Origin: Nostoc cf. commune SO-36
GTDB lineage: Bacteria > Cyanobacteriota > Cyanobacteriia > Cyanobacteriales > Nostocaceae
Direction of reading: 5' to 3'
Assembly (NCBI RefSeq): GCF_023734775.1
Contig: NZ_AP025732.1
Coordinates: forward strand, 744,001-808,000
Length of the DNA stretch: 64,000 bases
The notes under the pieces are model-generated. The model saw nothing but the letters and a program-made list of their open reading frames with translations. It had not been told where the DNA came from and made no database searches. The position numbers were made by a program, and so were the translations under genes. Below, piece after piece: positions 35,304-46,871 of this stretch; position 1 is the first letter of the stretch; each line of letters begins with the position of its first letter.

Positions 35304-36713
35304 ATGAACTTGAATTTACAGAGGTTCTTTGATGCCTGCGATCCTAGTAGAACTTTAGTACTAGCAAATTCAGAAGATAAGCTGTACTACATTGACTTTG
35401 CTGCTGTGCGGGGTGGCAAAATTATTGATGCCTTGAAGCGAACTATCACTCGATTATCTCCAAATAAACCCACCTGTCAATTATTTACTGGACATATAGG
35501 TTGTGGTAAATCTACGGAGTTATCGCGGTTGAAAACAGAGTTGCAAAGTGAGGGATTTCATGTAGTTTACTTTGAATCTACTGAAGATTTAGATGAAACA
35601 GATGTAGATATTACAGACATCATGCTGGCGATCGCCCGGCGAGTAGGTGAAAGTTTAGAGCAGATTAACATCACTTTGCAACCCCAAGGTTTTAAATCTT
35701 TCCTCACTGGAGTATGGGAGTTTTTGCAAACACCAGTAGTTGTGTCAGCTGAAACTGAAATGCTGGGAGCTAAAATCAAAGGTAGCACTGAAGGTCAATT
35801 AGAGTTTTCTCTCCCGGCAGGTATTGGCAAAATCACGGCGAAAACGAAAGATAGCCCCAAATTGCGTTCTAAATTAAGGCAGTATTTAGAACCGCAAACC
35901 AATAGAATTTTGCAATTTATTAACGAAGAGATTATCCAAGTTGCCACTGAGCAACTCAAGCAACGCGGTCAAAAAGGACTGGTGGTAATTATTGATAATC
36001 TGGATCGAATAGACAATCGACCGACTTCATCAGGGCGATCGCTACCAGAATATCTTTTTATTGAGCGGGGGGAACAGTTACGCAAACTAAATTGCCATTT
36101 GGTTTATACTTTACCGCTATCGTTGATTTTTTCTAATGAGTGCGAAGCGCTAAAAAACCGCTTGGGTGGTGGAGTTGACCCGAAAGTTTTACCGATGATC
36201 CCAGTGCAACTCAGAGATGGAACTGAGTATTTTGACGGAATGGAGTTATTGCAGCAGATGGTTTTGGCTAGAGCCTTTCCAGATATTCAGCCAGAGGAAC
36301 GACTAGGATTAATTACCAAAGTTTTTGATTCGCCTGATACATTAGATCGGTTGTGCAGCGTTAGTGGTGGTCATGTACGAAATTTGCTAGGAATGCTGTT
36401 TCGTTGTCTGCAAGAAGTAGATCCGCCAATTTCTCGAAATATCCTAGAAGCTGTAATTCGGGATGCGCGCCGATCGCCCTCACACTTTCCGTTGACGATC
36501 AAGAATGGGATTTGCTGTTTCAGGTAGTGCAAGAGCAGAGAGTCAAGGGAGACAAAGAATACCAAACTCTGTTGTCGTAGCTTGTTCGTCTTTGAATATC
36601 AGGATAGTCAAGGGCGCTGGTTTGCTCTGAATCCGCTTTTGACAGAAACAGCAAAATTTAAGTTGTGGCAGTCAGCCAAGGAAATGAGATTATGGCTGAA
36701 TCAGACGGACTAG
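35304..36713 (+). pseudogene. P-loop ATPase of the STAND-partner type, two compensating frameshifts
   Basis: An ATPase of about 470 residues with Walker A GHIGCGKST near 63-71 and Walker B GLVVIIDNLDRI near 228-239. Segments such as GGVDPKVLPMIPVQL and SGGHVRNLLGMLFRCLQ look like AAA/ORC-like sensor and lid parts. Near 36478 one base is missing and near 36575 one is extra; repairing both gives LTLSVDDQEWDLLFQVV... LLRSLFVFEYQDSQGRWFALNPLLTETAKF and the stop at 36711. It is 9 bp from the nSTAND gene, in the same frame across a single TAG, so the two are one operon or a former fusion. It is probably its regulatory partner. Confidence 0.75.
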
Positions 36714-36722
36714 AAAAATATC

Positions 36723-39700
36723 TTGCCAGATAATGAGCGATCGCTGCGAACACTAGCACGCACACTCAAACTAACTCAAAAACGATTTTCCTTAATTTTG
36801 GTGCGGTGTAATTACACTAGCTTGCGAGAGCAGATACTCCAACGGTTACGCCAGGAATGCACTGCTGAATTTACCGAATTAGTTCTACCGTCATCTACCA
36901 CAAAACTTTATAGCAGCATTCTACAGCAAGTAGAAAATCAGCCCCCAGCCGCCTTGATGATTTTGGGTTTAGAGTCAGTTCAAGCACTCGACGATCTACT
37001 TGTTGCTGCGAATAAAACGCGAGATAAATTCAAGAGTGATTTTGCCTTCCCCATAATATTGTGGGTTTACAGATAGGATACTGCATAGGTTGGGGCGGTT
37101 GGCACCAGATTTCAATAGCTGGGCTAGTCCACCGATTCAATTTACGATTTCAGCCGATGATATGGTGAATTCCTTGCGCCAAAAGGCAGAGCAAGCTTTT
37201 ACTGGTGATGCTGACTTTAGTTTAGATGGTTATGACCTCAAAGCTGTGCAGCAGGATTTAGCGAGTGATCAACAAGAATCAGATCCAGAACTCCAGGCTA
37301 GTTTGGCATTTATGTTGGGCTTGCTGGACTATAGAAATAATCGGCTAGATTTGGCGATCGCACATTATCAGCAAAGCTTGACTTTTTGGCAGCAAAATAA
37401 CAATTTACATCGGCAAGGAATATTACTGCTTAATATCGCCTTAGCATATTACAGCAAAGCCGAACAGAAGCGCACAGAAAATCAAATTTATTGGGAAGAA
37501 ACGAGAAATTACCTCCAGCAAAGCCTAGAGGTTTTTGAACAGGCTCAACATCGAGAGTTAGTTGCTAAACATATTAATCAACTGGGCGAAGTTTTGCGCC
37601 GTTTAAAAGCTTGGGAAGAACTACATCAACTAGCTCACAAAGCACTAAAACTGCATCAAAACTATGACCTTCCCAACCAAGTCGCTCAAGATTATGGCTT
37701 TTTAGCAGAAGTTGCCCTAGAACAGTCACGCTGGAATGATGCTCATGAATTGGCTCAAAAAGCTCTAGAAACATTAGAGACAGTTCCTAACTTTCTACCG
37801 CAAGAAAAAGGACTATATCACTTTCTTTTAGCAAAAAGCTTGCGAAACTTGAGTCAAGTTAATGAAGCTGTCAACATCTTAGAAACAGCCAGAAATGAAA
37901 CTCAGCCTCAATATAATCCGCTGCTTTATATTCAGATATTGGAAGAATTGCATAGCCTTTACTTTGAGCAAAAACAATACGAAGGAGCATTTCAGCTTAA
38001 GCAGAAACAGCGCGAAATAGAGAGCCAATATGGGTTTAGAGCTTTTATCGGGGCAGGACGTTTACAGCCACGACGACAAGTAATTAACTCAGAAAACTCA
38101 CCCAATCTACCATCAAAACACATCGTTGAGGAAGTTGTAGCCGCTTTTGGACGACAGCAGGATATTCAAAGTCTCCTCCATCGCATTGGTAGAACAGATT
38201 ATAAACTAACTGTAATTTACGGACAATCGGGAGTGGGTAAAAGTTCGATTGTGCAGGCTGGGTTATTGCCAGTACTACAACTTACTTCATTTGATGGGTT
38301 AGAAACTCTACCGATTTTAGTACAAGTTTATACTGCTTGGGAAAGTGAATGTGGCAAGCGTTTAACAGAAAAACTGGAGGAAGTGAGAAGCATCCGGTTA
38401 TCTGAACCAATTGAAACATCAGCAGCAATTATTGAACAGTTACAGCAAAATGAAAATCGTAATCTGTTAACAGTGCTAATTTTTGACCAGTTTGAAGAGT
38501 TTTTCTTCACTTACAAAGACCAAGCCAGCAGAAGACCTTTTTATGACTTTTTGCGCGATTGTCTAAATATTTCTTATGTAAAAGTTATCTTGTCACTCAG
38601 ACAGGATTATCTACATTACTTATTAGAGTGGAGTCGCACTACAAAGTTGCCAATTATCGACGACGACATTCTGCATAAGAATATTTTGTACTACTTGGGA
38701 AATTTTACCCCAGCAGTTGCCAAATCTGTCATTCAAAGCTTTACAGAAAACTCTCAGTTTTACCTAGCGCCTGATTTGATAGATGCACTAGTAGAAGATT
38801 TAGCAAGTGAGTTGCGAGAGGTGCGTCCTATGAGTTGCAGGTGATAGGCGCACAACTGCAAACAGAGAAAATTACAACGCTGGAACAGTATAGAAAAAAT
38901 TGGTTAAAAGAAAAACTGGTAGAGCGATTTTTAGAAGAGGTTGTTAAAGATTGTGGTTTAGAAAATGAACGTGCTGCTCAGTTAGTGTTGTATTTGCTGA
39001 CAAATGAAAATAATACTCGTCCTTTAAAGACTCGTGCTGAATTAGAAAAAGATTTAGGAACAGAGGCGCAAAATTTAGACTTAGTGCTTCAGATTCTTGT
39101 AGGTTCGGGGTTAGTATTTCGAGTACTAGAAACACCTGCTGATCGCTATCAGTTGGTGCATGATTATTTAGTACCATTTATTCGCCAACAACGCAGCGCA
39201 GAATTACTGGCAAAAATCAAAGAAGCAGAAGAAGAAAAACAGCGTATGCAAGCAGAACTAAATAGAGTTCTGCAAAAGCAACTAAAAGATGCACGAAGAA
39301 CTGGAATTGGATTTGCGGGATTAGCCGCTCTAGCTAGTGGGTTTGCGATCGCCTCTTTCCTGGCATTAATTAGTGGTAATAATTCTGAGCTAAACGCCAT
39401 GAGCGCAGTTTCAAACGGGCGTTTAGCTGCTTATCAAGATATGGAGGCGCTGATACAAGCGATAAAGGCAGGAAAACAGCTAAAATCGTGGTGGAAAATT
39501 GGAATTAAAGATAATACGAATAAACAGGTAGTAGCAGCTTTACAATCAGCAAGTTATGGAACTCGAGAGAGCAATACACTAGAAGGACATGGTGCTGCTG
39601 TTAACATTGTTAGTTTCAGTCCTGATGACAAGTTAATCGCCTCTGGTAGTGATGACAAAACAATAAGACTGTGGAAGCCTGATGGTAGTGAAGCAATTGA

Positions 39701-42698
39701 AAAGCCTCTTGAACATACCAAAAGCGTTACTACTCTAAGTTTTAGCCCTGATAGCAATATGTTGGCTTCTGGCACTCAGGATGGGATTGTGAGGCTTTGG
39801 AATATTAAGGGTGAATTAATTAAAGAATTTGATAATTATCAAAATATCAAAACTAATACTAAAACTAGTTTTGATAGCAAAAAAAATACTTTAAGTGTAA
39901 ATACAAGTCAACAAAACCAAAATAATGAGGGTAAATCTAGTACAGATCCTGATGATAAGACAAAGAGCATAATCAATATCATTTTTAGCCATGATGGGCA
40001 GATGATAGCTTCCGCTAGCAAAGACGGTATACTAAAAATCTGGAAAATTAATGGTGAATTAATTAAAGAATTTAAGGATACCGAAGGTGAGATTATAAAT
40101 ATTAGTTTCAGTCGCGATAAAAATAAAATTATTTATATAAATATAAATAATAACGGAAATTATGTAAGAACTTGGGATATTTATACTAAAAATAGCACGT
40201 ATATTAAAAACATTAAATTTAACACAGATATTATTGGTGTTGTATTAAGCAACGATGGAAAAATAATTAATTCTTTAGGAAACTATAATTTAAAGCTGTG
40301 GCATAGTAATAGTAATGCAAGAGAGAATATATTATTTTTTTTAGAAAATGATAAAAAATTTAGCCCAGAAACTGGAATTTTGGCTTCTTCTTACAATAAT
40401 AACATTTCACTATCTTTACCAAATTCTCTTAATAACGAGTATATATACTTTGAATCACTTATTGGGCATACACAGAAGATCACAAGCGTTAGTTTAAGTC
40501 TAAATGGCAAAATGCTTGCTTCAGGAAGTGAAGACAACACAGTAAAACTATGGAATATTGAACGTAGGGATTTTAAAACCTCTGATGATAGTGAAGCTAA
40601 AAATGCCAGTTTTAGCCCAAATGATCAGATAATAGCTTCTATCAGTAAGAATAATCAAGTGCAATTTTGGCAGCATGATAATAAAGCTCTGCTCACAACT
40701 CTTCCAGGTAGTAATTCGGCAGTTAGTTTTAGCAAATCCGATCACACGCTAGTAGCATCTGCGAGTCAAGATAAAACAGTGCAACTCTGGCAACAGAATG
40801 GTAAGTTTCTGGCTACTCTTCGGGGAGAAGTTATAGATGGAAGTTTTAGTTCCGATGGAAAAACCATTGCTCTCATTAGTAACGATGACTATAGTGTGAG
40901 CTTATTTGGAAATAACGGACAATCAATCTCGAATCTCAAAGGACATAAAGGCAGGGTTTACAAAATCTGTTTCAGCCAGGATGGACAAACCATCGCTACA
41001 GCTAGTGAAGATAAAAGTATCAAACTTTGGAAACGAGATGGCACGCTGCTGAAAAAACTGGAGGGCTATGGTATTCCAATTAAAAGTATGAGTTTAAGCC
41101 CTAATGGACAAAATTTTGTCATCTTAGATGTTGATAACACTGTGAAATTTTTAGGATGGGATGGCAAATTGATTAAGACTCTCCAGGGACAAGGTAGTAG
41201 TTTGATAGAAATTGATTTCAGCCCTGATGGAGAAATAATAGCAATTAGTAATCTATATGATGATAAAAATAAGACACAACTCTGGAAAAGTGATGGCACT
41301 TTTTTTCCAATGATTCCGAAAAATAAAAATGAGAGTATAAACAAAATAGCTTTCAGTTCTGATAATAAAACTATAGGCGTTCAATATGACAACAATATAC
41401 GATTATGGGGGCGTGATGGAACTCTACTTGGAACTATTGCTTATCGAAGTGATATTTCCCGCAAGGTAAATGATGAGACGTTATACAATATAGTTTTTAG
41501 TTCTGATAATCAAACGATAGGGATTGAATATCAAGCCTATATACAAGTCTGGAGGCGTGATGGTACTCTACTTCAAACTGTTGATACCTCAGATAGTATT
41601 CATAAGATAGATTCTCAAACATTGGTTACTTTTGGAAGTGGTAATGGAGTAAAATTTTGGAGCAATGGCAAATTGATTCGTACAATCCCTGATAAAAATC
41701 AGAGTAACAACAATCAAAAATCATTCGATGGTAAAATTTTAGCCACTATCAAAAGCAAAAACGAAGTAGAATTAGAGACAATTGACGATAAGCAAATTAA
41801 AAACTTAGTAAGCTTAAGACAACAGTCAGGTATGAATCGGATCAGTAAAATTAACTTTGTTCCGAAGAGTGACATACTAGCTATTAGTGGAGAAAATGAT
41901 GCTGTAAAACTCTGGAAAATTGAGAAGAATGCACCTGTAGCAACGCAGCTTTTAGATCCTTTCAAAATAGATCCTATTAAAAGGCATAGCGATGAAATTA
42001 CCAGCGTGAGTATTAGCCCTAATGGTAAGATGATTGCTTCAACCAGTAAAGATAAAACTCTTAAGCTCTGGAACATAGATGGTACTTTCATTAAAACAAT
42101 ACCTGAAGCCGATGAAGTCAATAGCGTTAGTTTTAGCCCTAATAGTGATATCATCGCCTCAGCTAGTGATAAAGATATCAAACTTCTTAGACGGGATAAT
42201 GGCACATTAATCAAACCTCTTAAAGAGCATACTAATAGAGTCAACCGTGTAATTTTCAGCCATGATGGGAAAACAATTGCTTCAGCTAGCGAAGATCAAA
42301 CTGTTAGACTCTGGAAGCTTGATGGCAGTTTTATTAAATCACTTAAAGAAAGCTACCCTGTCACTGATCTTAGTTTCAGCCGCGATGACAAGATGATTGC
42401 TTCAGCCACTAGAGAAACAATCAAGCTTTGGAGTGTTGACGATGGTGAAGTACTCAGTACTTACCAACGTTTCGGGAAAGGAGATGTAAATTTTAGTCCT
42501 GATGGTAATAGCATAGCTGCTACTGGTAATAACGCAGTTGCAGTGTGGGATTTTGATTTAGATAAACTCCTCAAGAAAAGTTGTAAGTTGGTGCAAAATT
42601 ATCTAAAGAATAACCGAAGTGTAAATGAGAGCGATCGCAAGCTATGCGATGATATTCTTACTGATAAATCAAGTAATATTTCAACACCTGATCCTTGA
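36723..42698 (+). pseudogene. Giant nSTAND NTPase with TPR and WD40 repeats, two frameshifts
   Basis: When two one-base indels are repaired (extra T near 37063, missing base near 38832) this is a protein of about 1,990 residues. Order: a degenerate P-loop-like N-terminus (LARTLKLTQKRFSLILVRCNY); TPR-like helices; an nSTAND domain with Walker A YGQSGVGKSS and Walker B LTVLIFDQFEEFFF; a winged-helix region (LVHDYLVPFIRQQ); a coiled coil; a transmembrane helix (GIGFAGLAALASGFAIASFL). It ends with about 21 WD40 repeats (SFSPDDKLIASGSDDKTIRLW type), enough for three propellers. STAND proteins are ligand-triggered switches used in signalling, cell death and phage defence. No effector domain is evident. 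Start TTG at 36723. Confidence 0.8.
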
Positions 42699-43256
42699 CT
42701 AATAATCGATTTCTTTCCATCCATGCATGGATGCTATGCCTTTTGTAACCCATTCGATCACAATTGGGGGAGCTTCTGATATCAAAATGCTAGGATAAAC
42801 TGCTGCACCCCAATCGGGATGAACTAATACACGGCATTGATTTTTAATCACTGGATAGTTGAGCAAAGCTTTGACAACTGCTGTGTCATCGTGAGGGATT
42901 GCTCCGGGATGAGACAGCAAAGGGTAGCCTGTACGAGGATCGATCAGGTCTGTAAGATAGCCGCGATCGCGCAGATTAAATGCTAAATCGCAGCCAAATC
43001 TCATAAACTTTTCTCGTAAGCGTTCTTTCTCTGACTCTACTTCTGCTGTCTTTTCGATTAATTCATAACGCGATCGCTGTAAGACAATCACTACTCGTAA
43101 AAATGGCTGCCGTTTCCAATCTGGTAATATCCGTTCGCAGTTGGCACAGATATATTGACTGGGAGGATGAATTGAAATTTGAACCGCTTGTCCCGTTTCA
43201 CCAACTAAATTAATGGGACAGGCTTGCTCCGAAGTGTAAACCTTGGGATAGTTCAC
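42699..43256 (-). CDS. MMADHC-like (cobalamin type D) protein
   Basis: A 185-residue protein resembling the cyanobacterial proteins named after human methylmalonic aciduria and homocystinuria type D. I recognise the YICANCERILPDWKRQPFLRVVIVLQRSRYEL and FMRFGCDLAFNLRDRGYLTDLIDPRTGYPL segments. The N-terminal part has a CANC pair. The human protein directs cobalamin to its enzymes; whether the bacterial form does so is not established. The gene ends at the base after the nSTAND stop, convergent with it. Confidence 0.7.
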   Translation of the reverse strand: MNYPKVYTSEQACPINLVGETGQAVQISIHPPSQYICANCERILPDWKRQPFLRVVIVLQRSRYELIEKTAEVESEKERLREKFMRFGCDLAFNLRDRGYLTDLIDPRTGYPLLSHPGAIPHDDTAVVKALLNYPVIKNQCRVLVHPDWGAAVYPSILISEAPPIVIEWVTKGIASMHGWKEIDY

Positions 43257-43677
43257 TAAATTGATTCGGCTTATGCAAGTTTTTTAATTTAATCTCCGGT
43301 ATAGATAATAGCTCTTAAAAGTTCCAAAAAATCATCAATTTTTTATAAAATGTTGCTTTTTTTGTAAGCAGTTGCTAATAATTTGATAATTTTAATCCGA
43401 ATTTTATCCTTTATTAACCTGTTGTAACATGATTTGCTGCGATCGCTGTAGGCATTGGCATACATTCAGCATAGCGGGCTACGCCTACGCTCTTAATATC
43501 TCTTCGATCAAAATGCCAAAAAATAACTTCCATCTCAGAGAATTTGCAGTAGGGTTACACAGTTAGCTATGCAACCCTACGAGGATTCATATTCATCTGT
43601 GGTTAGTTGCTTTTTTCTGTACCTTACTTTTGCTGGAACCGTTATAAGCTATGCAGTCTACTTTCGATAGGACTCAA
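43257..43677. other. Intergenic with a palindromic repeat
   Basis: No gene seen. It contains a HIP1 site, a GCGGGCTACGCCTACGC repeat fragment near 43470 and an imperfect palindrome, GTAGGGTT ... AACCCTAC (43549-43580). The left part (43300-43400) is AT-rich and may hold the MMADHC-like gene's promoter. Confidence 0.5.
43549..43580. repeat. 32-bp imperfect palindrome
   Basis: GTAGGGTTACACAG and CTATGCAACCCTAC are mirror halves with four mismatches. A dispersed repeat type seen in cyanobacterial intergenic DNA. Confidence 0.65.
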
Positions 43678-43884
43678 TTAATTGAGTTTTAAAGAATTCA
43701 CCGGCACTTCATCCCAAGAATTAACTGTCCGCAATTGCGCTACCCAACCTGCTGCCTTTTGCGTCTCGGTCAAATTATTCTGAAATGAATCATGGCAATC
43801 TTTGGCTTGAGATTCATTACAAGTCGCAATACAGGCATGAATCATCCCAGACGGATCAATTTGCTCGTTTACCCAAATAGTCAT
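43678..43884 (-). CDS. Small conserved-looking protein of unknown function
   Basis: Sixty-eight residues from MTIWVNEQIDPSG; an ATG five codons earlier is less likely because the MTIWVNEQ start looks like the family N-terminus. Three Cys occur in HACIATCNESQAKDCHD. A Trp-rich end (AAGWVAQLRTVNSWDEVPVNSLKLN) follows. It is soluble with no signal peptide. Function unknown. AGGGAA precedes the start. Confidence 0.6.
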   Translation of the reverse strand: MTIWVNEQIDPSGMIHACIATCNESQAKDCHDSFQNNLTETQKAAGWVAQLRTVNSWDEVPVNSLKLN

Positions 43885-44029
43885 GAAATATTCCCTCAAA
43901 AACTGTAGCGAAAAAACCTATTCGTCATTTTAGAATACTATTAGAGCCAAAAAATGTAGAGCAAAATCGGTAACAATTAGTGAAGTAATCCCAATTACCG
44001 ATTACTAATTTACATTATCCAGTTCCGCT

Positions 44030-44683
44030 TCATCTGGTAGGCAGATAAGATTTATCACCTCTTTCGTAGCGACGGCGGTAAAGTAATTCTAACTGTCCAC
44101 CATATTCTTGAATCCAGGCAATCTGTCGCTGGTAGAGTCCCCGGAAGGTATTGGCAAATAAAAGTGTAAAGATTGCGACTACTAACCCTGATGCTGTCGA
44201 TACTAAAGCTTCACTAATTCCAGATGTTACACCTGCTGTTTTAGTACCTCCCACATCTCCGATATTTAGAGAGGCAAAGGAGTTAATTAATCCTAAAACA
44301 GTGCCGAGAAGTCCCAACAGGGGCGCAAGACCAATAATTGTCTCAAAAATATTTTGGGAACGCTTGAGTAAGGGGATTTCGCCTTGGGCTTCACTTTCTA
44401 ATGCCAAACGAAATTCCTCTGGTGTCGGCTCTTCCAATTCTAAAGCTGCTAAAAAAATTCGAGAAATAGGTAAGTCAGCATTTTTCTGCAACTTATCTAA
44501 AGCACCAACTACATTATCAAGACGATAAAGCTGTAGTACCTCTCGCACTACCTTATTTTGGCGATTATTGATCCTTACCCAAAAGATGATCCGTTCGATA
44601 ATCAGCGCCACACCTAACAAAGAAAACCCCAGCAGAGGCCACATTACTATGCCACCTGCTATAAACAGATTACTAATTTCCAT
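44030..44683 (-). CDS. MotA/TolQ/ExbB family proton channel
   Basis: A 217-residue protein with three helices: one near the N-terminus (IMWPLLGFSLLGVALII region) and two flanking the conserved GLAPLLGLLGTVLGLINSFASL and ALVSTASGLVVAIFTLLFANTFRG segments. ExbB/TolQ pentamers use the proton gradient to drive TonB- or Tol-linked outer-membrane work. No ExbD partner is adjacent here. It follows rsmH on the same strand after 75 bp, so co-transcription is possible. Confidence 0.88.
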   Translation of the reverse strand: MEISNLFIAGGIVMWPLLGFSLLGVALIIERIIFWVRINNRQNKVVREVLQLYRLDNVVGALDKLQKNADLPISRIFLAALELEEPTPEEFRLALESEAQGEIPLLKRSQNIFETIIGLAPLLGLLGTVLGLINSFASLNIGDVGGTKTAGVTSGISEALVSTASGLVVAIFTLLFANTFRGLYQRQIAWIQEYGGQLELLYRRRYERGDKSYLPTR

Positions 44684-44758
44684 CTACTATTTTTTAACTC
44701 CCCAACAACGCTAGATTAACAGATCGTTGAGATGGAGCAGTTTAAGGCTGCATTGTAG

Positions 44759-45655
44759 TTACAGCAACTTTTGGGCTATCCTCAGTTTGGCCGATCGCGA
44801 TCGCGGATTTTTCCCAATTTCCTCTTCTTGAGCAATAATCGGTTTTTTTGTCAATACCTTTAACAAAGGTGAATTTCTTAAACCATGTTTCACCGGGCGA
44901 TCTTCCAAACTGTGAAAACTGATAATTGCAATTCTACCACCAGGGACAAGGGCATTTGGGGCTTTATCTAAAAAGGTTTCTAGTGATTTTAACTCATCGT
45001 TGACGACAATTCGCAGAGCTTGAAAAACGCGAGTTGCTGGGTGAATTCTCCCATAACGGTATTTTGGGGGAACAGAAGAAGCGATCGCATCAGCCAATTC
45101 TGTAGTCGTGTGTAACGGTCGGCGTTCTACAATACGACGAGCAATGCGCCGCGATAATCTCTCTTCACCGTACTTAAAGAAAATATCTGCTAATTCTGCC
45201 TCATCCCAATTATTAATCACATCAGCAGCAGTTAGCGATCGCCCCCGATCCATTCTCATATCCAAATTTGCAGCTTGGCGAAAGCTGAAACCTCGTTCTG
45301 CTTGGTCTAAATGGTAAGAACTTACCCCCAAATCGGCTAGGATACCATCGAAAGTGTTGGGGGGAAACTCGTAGTCAGCAAAATTGCTATAAATAAATTG
45401 TATGCGATCGCTAAACTCTGCTAATTCTTTCTTTGCAGCAGCTAAAGCGTCTTCATCTTGGTCAACTGCCGTTACCCGCACATCTTCAGCAGCTTCTAAA
45501 ATTAGGCGACTGTGACCACCACCGCCTACTGTTACATCTAAATAATGTCCGCCTGGACGAACCGCCAAACCCTCAACTACCTCTCGTCCCAAAACGGAAA
45601 TATGAGAAAAAGCTAGTTCTTCTAAATCTAACGGCGTTTGTGAATCTGATTTCAT
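44759..45655 (-). CDS. rsmH: 16S rRNA (cytosine-1402 N4) methyltransferase
   Basis: A 298-residue RsmH (MraW), which methylates C1402 of 16S rRNA from S-adenosylmethionine. It has [13 protein letters not shown], the SAM motif [74 protein letters not shown] and [14 protein letters not shown]. The length is normal. In cyanobacteria it is often not in a dcw cluster, as here. Confidence 0.95.
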   Translation of the reverse strand: MKSDSQTPLDLEELAFSHISVLGREVVEGLAVRPGGHYLDVTVGGGGHSRLILEAAEDVRVTAVDQDEDALAAAKKELAEFSDRIQFIYSNFADYEFPPNTFDGILADLGVSSYHLDQAERGFSFRQAANLDMRMDRGRSLTAADVINNWDEAELADIFFKYGEERLSRRIARRIVERRPLHTTTELADAIASSVPPKYRYGRIHPATRVFQALRIVVNDELKSLETFLDKAPNALVPGGRIAIISFHSLEDRPVKHGLRNSPLLKVLTKKPIIAQEEEIGKNPRSRSAKLRIAQKLL

Positions 45656-46066
45656 CTTTAATTTTATTATTGATAAATAAATGAGATGGACTAATTTCTT
45701 AGTATTGCTGCTATAGATTTAAACCGCGTGTATCTTAAAACCTGTAATTCTTCGGTGATGAAAAGGATTTGCCCTCGTCCCCCAACCTATCCCCCAGATT
45801 TAGGATTCGGGGAGCCAGAATTTCAAAGTCCCTCTCCCAAATATGGGAGAGGGATTTAGGGTGAGGGCAAAAACTAGGGTTCTCAACTTAGATGAGGTTT
45901 AATTATCTGATTTGTAAGAATTGGCTTTTTTAACGAACCACAGAGGCGAAGAGAACGCAGAGAAAATAAAATAGAGAAGATTCATGATTTAGGGCTGTCA
46001 CACTGTAACAGGGCTGACAGTATGACAAGCACCCCATTTCTGCGCTGACACTACGCAATATTTTAC
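45656..46066. other. Intergenic with dispersed repeats
   Basis: No gene seen. The inverted-repeat element at 45771-45868 lies here, and near 45935 the sequence CGAACCACAGAGGCGAAGAG... resembles the CACAGAGG body of the MITE family seen at 19417 and 23233. The stretch 46000-46060 shows only AT-rich and low-complexity sequence. Confidence 0.5.
45771..45868. repeat. Inverted repeat with GCCCTC ends
   Basis: GCCCTCGTCCC at the left and GGGTGAGGGC at the right are inverted. An inner hairpin, CCCTCTCCCAAATATGGGAGAGGG, lies near the right end. A common Nostoc intergenic element. Confidence 0.6.
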
Positions 46067-46420
46067 TTAATCCTCCCAAAGTCTTGGCTCAGGAATACTA
46101 TCTAAGTCCAAGTTTAACAGTGGCTCACTAAACACAACAGGTTTCCCTTCAGCGTTGAGAAAGTCGTCTTCATCCTTTAACAGTTGCTTCTTCAATTCAT
46201 TACAAAATTCAATTTCATTTTTGATTTCAATATACTTTATTAAATTTTTTCGGATTATCTCCTTCCTCGCTACATTATCATCAGCATCTACTAAATTTTC
46301 ACTGGTTCCTTCCAAAATACTTTCCTGTAAACGCTCTTTAAGAGCATTTCTTCTTTCATTTAGCCAATTTATTGTTGAGTGTACTTCTTCATGTATACTT
46401 TTCTGATTTTTCTCGTGCAT
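46067..46420 (-). CDS. Hypothetical soluble helical protein
   Basis: The 117 residues are almost wholly charged and helical (QKSIHEEVHSTINWLNERRNALKERLQ, EIIRKNLIKYIEIKNEIEFCNELKKQLLKDEDDF), probably a coiled coil. A short acidic/Pro tail ends PEPRLWED. There is no signal or membrane segment and I do not recognise a family. The composition looks genuine rather than an antisense shadow. Confidence 0.5.
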   Translation of the reverse strand: MHEKNQKSIHEEVHSTINWLNERRNALKERLQESILEGTSENLVDADDNVARKEIIRKNLIKYIEIKNEIEFCNELKKQLLKDEDDFLNAEGKPVVFSEPLLNLDLDSIPEPRLWED

Positions 46421-46871
46421 CTAACAACCCCTAAATAATTAAAGCTTTTTTAACCTATAAATTTTACTACTGATGATACTTTAATCACATCTTCAGTACT
46501 GTGAGTGGGTCTGTTTATAAATATAAATATCTGTTGGCTGTATACGTACCATTCGCCTTAGACACTAACTTATACAAGATTGAACAGGATTTAACAACAT
46601 CAAGATTTTAAATGGAAAAAGAGATTAGATGAAAAAAAACCTGTGCCTCAATCCCTTGCATATCAAGCTTCCCTATAATAATTGAAGAGGTGCAACGAAA
46701 TTAAACAATTACAACACCTTCGCTGCTATCCTCTCTCCAACATAACCCTGTAGAGTCAAAATTATATAGATTGCCCCTACAAACCTCATTTTGGCAGACT
46801 AGATAAATCGGCTGTGGTTGGCATCTAGGCGGTTCAATTCAAAATTTTCACGAACGGAGAACACAAAATCT
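46421..46871. other. Upstream region of ndhH
   Basis: No protein gene seen. CCCTATAATAATTG near 46671 contains a good -10 hexamer, but no well-spaced -35 is obvious. A GGAG at 46856 lies about 12 bases before the ndhH ATG as a possible ribosome-binding site. The 200-base leader this implies would be long. Confidence 0.4.

Noticed and set aside
41714..42244. Antisense proteins opposite the WD40 repeats
   Set aside because: Low-complexity Leu/Ser shadows of the repeat-rich coding strand.
46818..46871. Longer ndhH with 18 extra N-terminal residues
   Set aside because: The family begins at [11 protein letters not shown]; the extension has no conserved look and the total of 394 residues from the later ATG is normal.
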